From Campylobacter hyointestinalis subsp. lawsonii (lineage in GTDB: Bacteria; Campylobacterota; Campylobacteria; Campylobacterales; Campylobacteraceae): DNA of 64,000 nucleotides. Below are positions 1-8,179 of the stretch, one piece after another. Where the stretch lies: NCBI RefSeq assembly GCF_013372165.1, contig NZ_CP053828.1, positions 930,001 through 994,000 on the forward strand. The letters are read 5' to 3'. The position numbers were made by a program, and so were the translations under genes. Numbering within the stretch: position 1 is the first letter of the stretch; each line of letters begins with the position of its first letter. Below the pieces are notes generated by a model. It was not told the DNA's origin. It worked only from the letters and a program-made list of their open reading frames with translations, and did not search any database.

Positions 1-526
1 CGCCTCCATCGACTTCTATAAGACAAGCTGCGTTTTTGGATTCTATGAGTTCTCTTAGTTGTTTTGCTTTATCTAAGACTGATGGGATAAACTTTTGTCC
101 GCCAAAGCCGGGATTTACACTCATCAAAAGCACCATATCTACATCGTTTATTATGTATTCTAAGCTAGAAACAGGGGTGTGTGGATTTAACACTATGGCA
201 GGATTTACGCCATTTTTTCTTATGTGATCACAGAGTCTTAAAGGATGTTTTTCTTCTTCTATATGAAAGCTTATAAATTTAGGTTTAAGTGGCAAAAATA
301 GATCTACGAAAAATGGCACATTTTCTACCATTAAATGAATATCCAAAGGCTTTATAGATGATTTTGCGACTGCATTTACTACAAGCGGCCCTATGGTTAA
401 ATTTGGCACAAAATGCCCATCCATAACATCTACATGAACTAAGTCTGCTCCTGCCTCGCAGATAGCCTTTACTTCGTCATCTAGCCTTCCAAAATCTGCC
501 GATAATATACTTGGTGCTACATACAT
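1..526 (-). CDS. rpe: Ribulose-phosphate 3-epimerase, 3' end missing
   Basis: Interconverts ribulose 5-phosphate and xylulose 5-phosphate in the cytosolic pentose phosphate pathway. The minus strand reads MYVAPSILSADFGRL, then HVDVMDGHFVPN (metal and catalytic Asp/His) and SVNPGFGGQKF (phosphate-binding loop of the TIM barrel). The frame stays open to base 1, so the C-terminal part, including the second catalytic Asp (an EVDGG motif sits at the edge), is only partly inside. The ATG at 526 has a GAAAGG ribosome site 5-6 bases upstream. It is divergent from rseP across about 117 bases. The family call is secure; only the end is unseen. Confidence 0.95.
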   Translation of the reverse strand, partial: MYVAPSILSADFGRLDDEVKAICEAGADLVHVDVMDGHFVPNLTIGPLVVNAVAKSSIKPLDIHLMVENVPFFVDLFLPLKPKFISFHIEEEKHPLRLCDHIRKNGVNPAIVLNPHTPVSSLEYIINDVDMVLLMSVNPGFGGQKFIPSVLDKAKQLRELIESKNAACLIEVDGG

Positions 527-617
527 TTTTTACCTTTCAAGCCGTAATTTTACAATTTAATTGCATAAATTCACCTAAAACAATATACCTCTTGAAAGCT
601 TCTTTACAATTTTATGT

Positions 618-623
618 TATACT
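618..623 (+). promoter_or_regulatory. Probable -10 box of the rseP-yggS transcript
   Basis: TATACT preceded by GT lies 21 bases upstream of the TTG start of rseP, in the rpe/rseP divergent gap. The region upstream is T-rich, as is usual for Campylobacter sigma-70 promoters, which often lack a -35 box. Inferred from sequence alone. Confidence 0.45.
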
Positions 624-643
624 AAAAATAAAAAAGGATAAAT

Positions 644-1756
644 TTGAAGAGTATATTTTTAGTTTTGACCCTATTAATAGCTAGTTTTTGGTATTGGGGT
701 GTGCATTTTGGAGTGACTATTTTAGCCATATCTTTTCTTATATTTTTCCACGAACTCGGTCATTTTTTAGTTGCTAGATTTTTTGGCGTTAAAGTCAATA
801 CTTTTAGCATCGGATTTGGTGAGAAAATCTACACAAAAAGAGTTGGAAATACAGACTACTGCTTAAGTGCTATTCCGCTTGGTGGCTACGTACAGCTTAA
901 AGGACAGGACGATTTAGACCCAAAGCTAAAAAATTATGATAGCGATAGCTACAATGTTTTAAGCCCTATAAAACGTATAGCCATACTTTTTGCAGGTCCG
1001 TTTTTTAATCTTTTGTTAGCATTTTTCTTATATATCGCATTAGGATTTATCGGCGTAGATAAGTTGGCTCCTGTCGTAGGAGCTATCCAGCAAGACTCTG
1101 CTGCTAAGAGTGCAGGAATTTTAAAAGACGACAAAATAATAAGCATAAATGGCGTATCGATAAAGCAGTGGGATGACATCAAAAAGCAAGTTAAACTTGA
1201 ACCGATAAATATCATCATCGATAGAAATGGCAAGCGTTTATCTATAAATTTAACGCCTAAAATCGGCGAAAGTATTAGTATGTTTGGAGAAAAAATTCAA
1301 ACTCCACTCATAGGCATCAGCCCAAGCGGTGAGATAACAAAAGTGTATAACTCTGGTTTAAGCAGTATTTCTTACGCATTTAACGAAACCTTAGAAAGCT
1401 CAAAGCTCATTTATAAAGGGCTTGAAAAGCTGATAACTGGTGTAGTTCCTATCAAAGAGATGGGTGGCATAGTCGCTATGGCTGATATCACGACAAAAGC
1501 TTCAACTATAAGCATTTCGGTGTTATTTTTGATAGTGGCGTTGATATCTGTAAATTTGGGCGTTTTAAATTTACTTCCACTTCCCGTACTTGATGGCGGA
1601 CATATAGTTTTTAACCTTTATGAGATGGTGTTTAAAAGACCGGTAAATGAAAAGGTTTTTACAGCATTAAGCTACGGTTCTATGGCGTTTTTATTTGCGT
1701 TGATGGCATTTACTATATTAAATGACATATTAAGACTTGCAGGAGTTTATGAATGA
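644..1756 (+). CDS. rseP: RIP zinc metalloprotease RseP (site-2 protease family)
   Basis: Inner-membrane site-2 protease that cleaves transmembrane segments of regulatory or signal-peptide substrates. HELGH at residues 36-40 supplies two zinc ligands and the catalytic Glu, and LDGG at about 316-319 supplies the third ligand. A PDZ domain sits between them (about 110-215), and hydrophobic segments occur at both ends. At 370 residues it is of normal family length. The start is TTG, with AAAGGATAAA upstream. The last four bases overlap yggS (ATGA), so the two are probably translationally coupled. The function is established for the family; the substrate here is unknown. Confidence 0.94.
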   Translation: MKSIFLVLTLLIASFWYWGVHFGVTILAISFLIFFHELGHFLVARFFGVKVNTFSIGFGEKIYTKRVGNTDYCLSAIPLGGYVQLKGQDDLDPKLKNYDSDSYNVLSPIKRIAILFAGPFFNLLLAFFLYIALGFIGVDKLAPVVGAIQQDSAAKSAGILKDDKIISINGVSIKQWDDIKKQVKLEPINIIIDRNGKRLSINLTPKIGESISMFGEKIQTPLIGISPSGEITKVYNSGLSSISYAFNETLESSKLIYKGLEKLITGVVPIKEMGGIVAMADITTKASTISISVLFLIVALISVNLGVLNLLPLPVLDGGHIVFNLYEMVFKRPVNEKVFTALSYGSMAFLFALMAFTILNDILRLAGVYE

Positions 1757-2370
1757 GATTAGATGAAATTTTAAACAAAATAGGAAGTACAAAACTTATC
1801 GCCGTTTCAAAAAACGTTACTGAAAATGAAGTTTTGGAGCTATATAATCAAGGTCAAATGGACTTTGGGGAAAACAGAGTTCAAGAGCTAAAGCGTAAAA
1901 AAGATGTATTGCATAATCTAAATTTAAACTGGCATTTCATAGGTCGTTTACAAGCAAATAAAATCAATCATCTTCTAGCTTTGCACCCTACTTTGTGGCA
2001 AAGCTGCGAGAGTTTTTCTATGGCTCTAGCTGTGGATAAAAGGCTTGATTATACTTTGGATTGCTTGCTTCAGATAAACTCAGCTCACGAAGAGAGCAAA
2101 CAAGGCGTAGATCCAAATGTAGCTATAGACGAATTTTTACGTATCAAACAGAGTTGCAAAAATCTAAATTTAGCAGGAGTGATGAGCATCGGTGCTCATA
2201 GTGATGAGATAAAAGAGATACAAAAAAGCTTTGAGAGCACATATAAAATTTATGAGAATTTGCAAAAATATGGAGCAAAGATCTGCTCTATGGGGATGAG
2301 CAGTGACTACGAACTAGCTATAAAATGTGGCTCAAATATGATTCGTCTTGGAACGATTTTGTATAAATAA
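1753..2370 (+). CDS. YggS/PROSC family PLP-binding protein
   Basis: Cytosolic pyridoxal-phosphate homeostasis protein with an alanine-racemase-like single TIM barrel and no known catalytic reaction. It shows TKLIAVSK, where Lys20 is the expected PLP lysine, then FGENRVQE and WHFIGRLQANK, and near the C-terminus SMGMSSDYELAI and GSNMIRLG, which form the phosphate-binding region. Its 205 residues are slightly short for the family (usually 220-235), mostly at the N-terminus. It overlaps rseP by four bases, a common pairing in this group as far as I recall. Family assignment is firm. Confidence 0.93.
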   Translation: MRLDEILNKIGSTKLIAVSKNVTENEVLELYNQGQMDFGENRVQELKRKKDVLHNLNLNWHFIGRLQANKINHLLALHPTLWQSCESFSMALAVDKRLDYTLDCLLQINSAHEESKQGVDPNVAIDEFLRIKQSCKNLNLAGVMSIGAHSDEIKEIQKSFESTYKIYENLQKYGAKICSMGMSSDYELAIKCGSNMIRLGTILYK

Positions 2371-2475
2371 AATTTATAAATAAAAGAGATATCAAGTGTG
2401 ACATTTTATAAAAATGTATCCATTTTGTTTCTTTGGTTTGTTAAATTTCTCCTACAAAACTTACAAGGAGACAAA

Positions 2476-4284
2476 ATGCAAAGACGAAGTGTGTTAAAAC
2501 TAGGTAGCTTAGGGCTGATGAGTGGATTTTTTACTAATTCATTGATCGGTGCAAATACTAAAAACTTGATAGGGTTTGAGCAGATCGCCATTAGTACAGA
2601 TGATGATTTTAAGGTAGCTAAAGGCTATAGTGCAAAGGTTCTTGTAAAATGGAGCGATCCGATCTTTAGCCATGCAAAAAAGTTTGATGAGAGTAAAAAT
2701 ATAGACGATGATTATGTAAAAAATGCGAATTTTGTATTTGGCGATGATGCCGATGGGCAAAAATACTTTGCAATAAATGGCTCAAAAGAAGGACTTTTAG
2801 TTACAAATAATGAATACGTCAATCCAGAACTTATGTTTAATCACAATGGTAAAAATATGAGTGCAAATGATATAAAATATCAACAAAATAGCCTTGGCGT
2901 AACCATACTAAACATCAAAAGAGACGGCTCAAATTTTTATAAATACAAGATAGATAGCAAATATAATCGCCGTATAAATGCAAATACGCCTATTTTGATA
3001 ACAGGCGAAGCAAAAGGCGATGACGCTCTTAAAACTGCCACAGATCCAAAAGGAGAGCTTGTTTTTGGCACGTTAAATAATTGCGGATGCGGAAAAACTC
3101 CTTGGGGTACTTATCTGACTTGTGAAGAGAATTTCGACGATTTTTTTGGATCAAAAGATAGTAAATTTATGCCTAGCAAAAGCTTTGAAAGATATGGCAT
3201 AAAAGCAAAAGGCGGTGTATATGGGTGGCACCTTTTTGATGATAGATTTGACATAAAAGCCACTCCAAATGAGGCAAATCGTTTTGGTTGGGTAGTGGAG
3301 ATAGATCCATTTGATCCAAAAAGTATGCCAAAAAAACGTACTTCGTTAGGACGTTTTAAACATGAAAATTGCGAAGTAGTAGTGGATAAATTTGATAACG
3401 TAGTAGCTTATAGTGGCGATGATGAAAACAACGAATTCGTTTATAAATTTGTCGCAAAAAATAAATTTGATAGAACAAATTTAAAAGCAAATTTAGATAT
3501 TCTTGAGTTTGGTACGCTTTATGTGGCTAAATTTGAAGGCGAGTTTGGAGAGTTTAAAGGTAAATTAAAATGGATAGAGCTAACATTTGGCAAAAATGGA
3601 CTTACTAAAGAAAACGGCTTCATCTCACAAGCAGATATCTTAATAAGAGCTAGAGAGGCGGCCAGTTTTGTAGGGGCTACTCCTATGGATAGGTGTGAGT
3701 GGATAAGCAAGGATCCAAATTCTGAGTTTTTATATTCCACTTTTACAAACAATAAAGTAAGACAAGAAGTAGATGCTGCAAATCCTAGAGCAAAAAACAA
3801 ATATGGTCAAATTCTAAAATGGGCGCCAAAAAACGGCGATCATGCAAATGGCGACTTTGCGTGGGAAATATTTATTTTGGCTGGAAATCCAAAGATCAAA
3901 GATGGACTTTATAAAGGTAGTAATAACATAAATTTAAACAATATGTTTAACTCTCCTGATGGTCTTGCTTTTGATAAAGATGGTCGTTTGTGGATAGCTA
4001 CTGATGGTAGTTATTCAAACACAGGAGATTACGAAGACATGGGAAATAACCAACTACTTTGCGCTGATCCTTATAGCGGAGAGGTCAAGAGATTTGCCAC
4101 TGGCCCAAGGGCTTGTGAGCTTACTGGAATAGCATTTAGCGATGATTATAAGACTATGTTTATCAGCGTCCAGCACCCAGGCGAAGAGTTAAAAGGCTCA
4201 CACTGGCCAGAGGGTGGCTCTCACACTCCAAAATCAGCAGTCGTAATGATAACTAAAGATGATGGCGGTATTATAGGAGCGTAA
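2476..4284 (+). CDS. phoX: PhoX-type alkaline phosphatase (DUF839), Tat-exported
   Basis: Calcium/iron-dependent periplasmic phosphatase that releases phosphate from organic esters. I chose the ATG at 2476 over an in-frame GTG at 2398: it has a strong AAGGAG site 6 bases upstream, and the protein then opens with a twin-arginine signal (MQRRSVLKLG, hydrophobic stretch, cleavage near IGA-NT). The 602-residue product has the PhoX hallmarks: NNCGCGKTPWGTYLTCEENF at mid-protein, GRFKHENCEVV, SPDGLAFDKDGRLWIATDG near the end, and SHTPKSAVV at the C-terminus. It stands alone after yggS with a hairpin downstream. Phosphate-starvation control is expected for the family, but I found no convincing operator. 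Confidence 0.93.
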   Translation: MQRRSVLKLGSLGLMSGFFTNSLIGANTKNLIGFEQIAISTDDDFKVAKGYSAKVLVKWSDPIFSHAKKFDESKNIDDDYVKNANFVFGDDADGQKYFAINGSKEGLLVTNNEYVNPELMFNHNGKNMSANDIKYQQNSLGVTILNIKRDGSNFYKYKIDSKYNRRINANTPILITGEAKGDDALKTATDPKGELVFGTLNNCGCGKTPWGTYLTCEENFDDFFGSKDSKFMPSKSFERYGIKAKGGVYGWHLFDDRFDIKATPNEANRFGWVVEIDPFDPKSMPKKRTSLGRFKHENCEVVVDKFDNVVAYSGDDENNEFVYKFVAKNKFDRTNLKANLDILEFGTLYVAKFEGEFGEFKGKLKWIELTFGKNGLTKENGFISQADILIRAREAASFVGATPMDRCEWISKDPNSEFLYSTFTNNKVRQEVDAANPRAKNKYGQILKWAPKNGDHANGDFAWEIFILAGNPKIKDGLYKGSNNINLNNMFNSPDGLAFDKDGRLWIATDGSYSNTGDYEDMGNNQLLCADPYSGEVKRFATGPRACELTGIAFSDDYKTMFISVQHPGEELKGSHWPEGGSHTPKSAVVMITKDDGGIIGA

Positions 4285-4296
4285 GTTTAGATAAGT

Positions 4297-4327
4297 AAAA
4301 CGCAGTGGCTTTGACTACTTGCGTTTT
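4297..4327. terminator. Hairpin after phoX
   Basis: AAAACGCA (4297-4304) pairs with TGCGTTTT (4320-4327) around a 15-base loop. It lies 13 bases past the phoX stop. The flanking A and T runs let it act on either strand. Candidate intrinsic terminator. Confidence 0.55.
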
Positions 4328-4500
4328 GCAAATTTAGCCTAAACATTTATAAACTACATTTTATATAGATCATAGCAGTAAGAAACAGATAAATAGCTGA
4401 TAAAAATTAGACTAAATTTGATATTTTAATTATATAAAGTTTAAAATCAATTGTTTTGATCGTAGAATTTAGCTTAGCAAATAGCTAAGCCTTAGCGAGT

Positions 4501-4985
4501 TTAAAACTCACCTTTTATAGAAGCGACCCATTTATCAGCTCTTGTTTTCCACTCTGGATCATTTTTGAAGTCTATCGCAGCACCAACAAATTTACCATTT
4601 ATAAGTGCTAATGAGTGTGTAAATTTATATCCATCTATATCGCTAGCGCCCACAAGTTTGCTCCACGAATCAGTGGTAAAAACTCTACTAAACCATCTAT
4701 AAATGTATTTGGATGTTTTACTTGACCACCTACTCCTACAAGTGCAACTGTTTTATTTATAAAACTTGCTTCAGCAACTAAATTTAATTTAGCTTTGAAA
4801 TCTTTTTGAAGCTCACCGTGTCCGTGAGTAGAAGTTGCAAATATAAATTTATCAAATTTATCGAAAAAATCAATGCTTAAATCTTTTACATCGATAACTT
4901 CGCTATCAAATTTACTTGCTATATACTCTGCAACTTCTTTTGTATCACCACCATTTGAACCATAAATAACGCCTATTTTTGACAT
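4501..4985 (-). pseudogene. fldA: Flavodoxin with a one-base frameshift
   Basis: Flavodoxin carries one electron at a time on FMN; in this group it serves the OOR and POR oxidoreductases. The first frame (ATG at 4985) gives a flavodoxin N-terminus, GVIYGSNGGDTKEVAEYI (phosphate loop) and ATSTHGHGELQ, then runs off as a false tail ending at 4635. The correct continuation is in the next frame: FSRVFTTDSWSKLVGAS, DIDGYKFTHSLAL, NGKFVGAAIDF and a terminal KGEF stop at 4501. One extra T in the codons for DGF, near 4690-4692, would restore a single frame of about 161 residues, the normal flavodoxin size. Everything else looks conserved, so this is either a very recent mutation or a sequencing error. 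The gene lies immediately downstream of oorDABC on the same strand. Confidence 0.85.
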
Positions 4986-5084
4986 ATTCCATCCTTAAAA
5001 ATAAAATTTAGCGGAATTATATCTAAATGAGACAAAAATTGTGCTTAAATAATATTAAAATATTAAGGAAAAATATCATAGAAG

Positions 5085-5110
5085 CTCAAAGCCCATTATA
5101 GGACTTTGAG
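5085..5110 (-). terminator. Terminator of the oor operon
   Basis: On the minus strand CTCAAAG-T-CC pairs with GG-G-CTTTGAG around a short TATAAT-containing loop, with one mismatch. It lies within 6-31 bases of the oorC stop. A loose T-rich stretch follows. It would separate oorDABC from fldA. Confidence 0.55.
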
Positions 5111-5115
5111 TAATT

Positions 5116-5667
5116 TTATAAGCATTTAGAAGCGTATGCAAGCCCAAGATCATAAGCTTTATTGTTGGCCTCTTTTACTTTATCAGGAACTGAACTAAGC
5201 ATTTTGGCACGAACTATCTCTGCATCCATTACGCCTGTAAATTTGATAGCCACACCAAGAGCTACTACGCTTTGAGTGATGACATTTCCAACTTCATCTT
5301 TAGCTATAGAAATGATAGGAATCTCATATATTTTCCAGCGTTTTTTATCTTCTTCGCTAGGTTTTACTAAATTTGGCTCTACTACTATTATGCCACCTTC
5401 TTTTACACCATCTTTAAAGGCATCATAGCTATTTTGTGCAGTAGCTAACATAAACTCTATCTCGCCTTCATTTGCATAAGGATATTTTATCTCTTCATCG
5501 CTTAATATGATATCAACTTTTGTTGGACCGCCACGCACTTGTGAGGTATATGTTGAAGCCTTTACACCATATCCCCCTGCTTCTATTTTAGCGGCTGAGA
5601 GTATCTCTCCAGCCAAAATAACGCCTTGTCCGCCTACTCCGACAAATCTTAACTCTGCCAAACTCAT
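5116..5667 (-). CDS. oorC: 2-oxoglutarate:acceptor oxidoreductase, gamma subunit
   Basis: Third catalytic-complex subunit of OOR, which oxidatively decarboxylates 2-oxoglutarate to succinyl-CoA and passes electrons to a low-potential carrier. The 183-residue protein matches the pyruvate/ketoisovalerate oxidoreductase gamma family: RFVGVGGQGVILAGEIL at the N-terminus, STYTSQVRGGPTKVDI, and a middle IIVVEPNLV strand. The ATG overlaps the oorB stop by four bases. It is the last gene of oorDABC, with a hairpin after it. The assignment rests on family motifs plus the four-gene order. Confidence 0.93.
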   Translation of the reverse strand: MSLAELRFVGVGGQGVILAGEILSAAKIEAGGYGVKASTYTSQVRGGPTKVDIILSDEEIKYPYANEGEIEFMLATAQNSYDAFKDGVKEGGIIVVEPNLVKPSEEDKKRWKIYEIPIISIAKDEVGNVITQSVVALGVAIKFTGVMDAEIVRAKMLSSVPDKVKEANNKAYDLGLAYASKCL

Positions 5668-6509
5668 TTGATCTCCTCAAAGTTGATTTTTGTTTTGTTT
5701 TGAGCGGCCTCAATAACTTTTTGATAGGCTTTGCAATACTCTATATGACTTTCATCTTTATGAAGTATGCCAGTTGGGAATTTGCCTTTTTTCTCTTCGT
5801 CACTAAGAGCGTCAAATTTAACTTTTGAAACCGTTCTTTGATCGATCCAGTCTATCATCTGTGTAGCTTCACCCATTTTATTTTTTCTACCTAAATTTAT
5901 ATGGCAGTTTGAAAAAATATCAAAAAAGCTATAACCTTCGTGTTTAAATCCCTCCACTAAAAGTTTTTCTAATTTAGAAGGATTTATTATGCTTTCTCGA
6001 CCTACAAATGTAGCTCCAGCAGCAGTTGCAAGCTTAGCTGCATCGAAGTTTGGATCTATATTTCCCCATTGAGCCGTAACTGTCCAAAAGCCTTGTGGAG
6101 TCGTAGGGCTTGTTTGAGAGTTTGTAAGACCATAAATGAAGTTATTTATCAAAATATGATTTATGTCTATATTTCTTCTACACCCATGTATTGTGTGATT
6201 TCCGCCGATCGCTAAGCCATCACCATCACCGGTTATAACAATGACATGCTTGTCTGGATTTGCTAATTTAATACCTGTTGCATAAGCTATAGTACGACCG
6301 TGAGTTGTATGCACTGTATTACAATTTACATAGCTTGAAAATCTACCAGAACAACCTATACCACTTACTACACAGACATCATCCATATTCCAACCCATGG
6401 CATCAATAGCTCTTATAACGCTTTTTAAGATGACACCATCACCGCAACCCCAACACCAAAGTGTAGGCATTTTACTTGTTCTTAGATAATTATCATAATT
6501 AAAAGCCAT
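5664..6509 (-). CDS. oorB: 2-oxoglutarate:acceptor oxidoreductase, beta (TPP) subunit
   Basis: Thiamine-pyrophosphate-binding subunit of OOR. LWCWGCGDGVILKS opens the TPP domain. ITGDGDGLAIGGNH, followed by NNFIYGLTNSQTSPTT, is the GDG...N magnesium/TPP motif. The Cys residues of GCGDG and GIGCSG fit the family. At 281 residues it is of normal size for the four-subunit enzyme. It is packed between oorA (one-base gap) and oorC (four-base overlap), so the subunits are probably made together. OOR replaces the NAD-linked 2-oxoglutarate dehydrogenase in microaerophiles and is oxygen-sensitive. Confidence 0.95.
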   Translation of the reverse strand: MAFNYDNYLRTSKMPTLWCWGCGDGVILKSVIRAIDAMGWNMDDVCVVSGIGCSGRFSSYVNCNTVHTTHGRTIAYATGIKLANPDKHVIVITGDGDGLAIGGNHTIHGCRRNIDINHILINNFIYGLTNSQTSPTTPQGFWTVTAQWGNIDPNFDAAKLATAAGATFVGRESIINPSKLEKLLVEGFKHEGYSFFDIFSNCHINLGRKNKMGEATQMIDWIDQRTVSKVKFDALSDEEKKGKFPTGILHKDESHIEYCKAYQKVIEAAQNKTKINFEEIK

Positions 6510-6510
6510 C

Positions 6511-7632
6511 TTAAAACTCCTTAACTTTACTTATGATTTCGCTTGGACTAAGCGGACGACCATTTGCTTTAAGTAATGTTTTAAAATCATTTCTTAAAGT
6601 ACATCTTTGTATTTCTCCTAAATATTGACCTAAATTTAGCTCTGTCACCAAAATCTTTTTAAATTTAGAACCTATCTCTTTTAGTTTGGCTTCTGGGCTT
6701 GGCCACAAAGTAATAGGTCTAAAAATACCTACTTTTATGCCTTCATTTCTTAGTTTATCAACCGCTTCTTTTGCCGCTAAGCTTACGCTACCGTAGCAGA
6801 TTATACAAATTTCAGCGTCATCTAGTTTATACTCTTCATAGTTTGATACTTCATCTATATGACCTTTTATTTTATTAAATAGTCTTTTGATATTGTAATC
6901 TACTAGTTTTCCATCTTCAGTTGGGAAGCCTGTCTCACCATGATGAAGACCTGTTATGTGATAGCGATAACCTTTAAAAAACGGATTTAAAGTAGCTGGT
7001 TCGTCTTCTTTTGCTTCGTAAGGCTTATAATCTTTTGGATCTCCTTTAAACTCACGACGTGGTTCTATCTTCAGATCTGCAACATCTGGAATTACGGCTT
7101 TTCCTTGCATATGTCCGATAGTCTCGTCAAGAAGTAAGAAAACCGGAGTACTAAAACGATTTGCAAGGTTAAATGCTCTTACTGTTTCAGTATAAATTTC
7201 ATCTAAACTACCTGGAGCTACTGCGATAGAACAATAATCACCGTGGCTAGGAGTTTTTGCTTGAAGAATATCTCCTTGAGCAACACGAGTAGGAAGACCT
7301 GTAGATGGACCACCACGCATAACATTTACTATAACCAAAGGAATCTCAGCTATAAATCCAAGACCTATCTGCTCTGATTTTAGCGAAATACCAGGGCCAG
7401 AACTAGCAGTCATAGCCTTAGCACCACTCATACTAGCACCAAGAGCAACAGAAACACCAGCTATCTCATCTTCCATTTGTATAAATTTACCACCGTTTTT
7501 AGGCAATAAAACGCTTAATTCGTGTGCTATCTCACTTGATGGTGTTATAGGGTAACCACCAAAAAAATTGCAACCACAATCCACAGCTGCACGTGATACA
7601 AGTGCATTTCCTGTTGTTATTATACTTCTCAT
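6511..7632 (-). CDS. oorA: 2-oxoglutarate:acceptor oxidoreductase, alpha subunit
   Basis: Large subunit of OOR that helps bind 2-oxoglutarate and CoA. Features seen are GNALVSRAAVDCGCNFFGGY followed by PITPSSEIAHEL at the N-terminus, the MEDEIAGVSVALGASMSGAK core, SSGPGISLKSEQIG, and a C-terminal domain with VTELNLGQYLGEIQR. The length, 373 residues, fits KorA/OorA proteins. It follows oorD with a nine-base gap. In H. pylori and C. jejuni relatives this enzyme is essential or nearly so for central metabolism; that is family knowledge, not shown here. Confidence 0.95.
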   Translation of the reverse strand: MRSIITTGNALVSRAAVDCGCNFFGGYPITPSSEIAHELSVLLPKNGGKFIQMEDEIAGVSVALGASMSGAKAMTASSGPGISLKSEQIGLGFIAEIPLVIVNVMRGGPSTGLPTRVAQGDILQAKTPSHGDYCSIAVAPGSLDEIYTETVRAFNLANRFSTPVFLLLDETIGHMQGKAVIPDVADLKIEPRREFKGDPKDYKPYEAKEDEPATLNPFFKGYRYHITGLHHGETGFPTEDGKLVDYNIKRLFNKIKGHIDEVSNYEEYKLDDAEICIICYGSVSLAAKEAVDKLRNEGIKVGIFRPITLWPSPEAKLKEIGSKFKKILVTELNLGQYLGEIQRCTLRNDFKTLLKANGRPLSPSEIISKVKEF

Positions 7633-7641
7633 TTGCTATCC

Positions 7642-7947
7642 TTATTTAAGTTTCCTAAAATGATTTGCTTTTACAGCAGCAGCTCTCTCTTTTGCTTCTG
7701 GGGTAATTTTCGCAAATTTAAAGCCTTTGTCGGCAACATAGATAGCAAAATCTGGACAATGAAGCTCACAATCCCTACATCCTATACAGGATTCAGGATG
7801 ACTTACTTCTATCATCATACCTTGAATAGCATGAATATCTTCTTTCATGCTTAAAACCCCTGCTGGGCAGTAGCTAACACAGATATCGCAAGCTTTGCAT
7901 CTGGTCTCATCTACCCAAACAGCCATACCTACTGGTTGTTCTTTCAT
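7642..7947 (-). CDS. oorD: 2-oxoglutarate:acceptor oxidoreductase, delta (ferredoxin) subunit
   Basis: Small iron-sulfur subunit that relays electrons out of OOR. Two complete 4Fe-4S motifs are visible: CKACDICVSYCP and CIGCRDCELHCP, in a 101-residue protein. The start ATG at 7947 has an AGGAG site 8 bases upstream. It is the first gene of oorDABC. In C. jejuni, as I recall, sucCD lies directly before it; here there is only a short non-functional-looking reading frame. Confidence 0.94.
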   Translation of the reverse strand: MKEQPVGMAVWVDETRCKACDICVSYCPAGVLSMKEDIHAIQGMMIEVSHPESCIGCRDCELHCPDFAIYVADKGFKFAKITPEAKERAAAVKANHFRKLK

Positions 7948-7948
7948 A

Positions 7949-8101
7949 TCATTCTCCTATTAATTCTTTGATCTTATTATCAAGGACTTTATAACTATCT
8001 AAAAATATCAAGTCTGAAATATCCCAAAATTCTTTAAGGAAATTTAGTCTAAAAACTATGGATATTTTATAGATCCCACCAAGCTTTGTGCTTATGTAAA
8101 T
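7949..8101 (-). pseudogene. Fragment of an unidentified coding sequence upstream of oorD
   Basis: A 50-codon open stretch without a usable start (no ATG; one internal TTG) ends in a TGA at 7949-7951, two bases from the oorD ATG. The reading looks protein-like: ISTKLGGIYKIS, then FLKEFWDISDLIFLDSYKVL and NKIKELIGE. It keeps the spacing of a translationally coupled upstream gene. I do not recognise it, and it does not look like the end of SucD. It is probably the last piece of a gene lost between mdh and oorD, or chance coding. The rest of the 8102-8179 gap is AT-rich and shows nothing. Confidence 0.35.
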
Positions 8102-8179
8102 TTAACTTAAAAAAGTTGATAAAAAAGCATTAGTTAAGAACTAGATTATCTATTTTATAAATTATTAATATTAAACCGG

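Noticed and set aside
2430..2460. Possible phosphate-regulator box before phoX (repeated GTTT elements)
   Set aside because: The spacing and sequence do not match the repeat I remember for Campylobacter PhosR; the T-rich DNA produces weak matches.
2398..2475. GTG start giving PhoX 26 more residues
   Set aside because: It would bury the twin-arginine signal and lacks the AAGGAG site found before the ATG at 2476.
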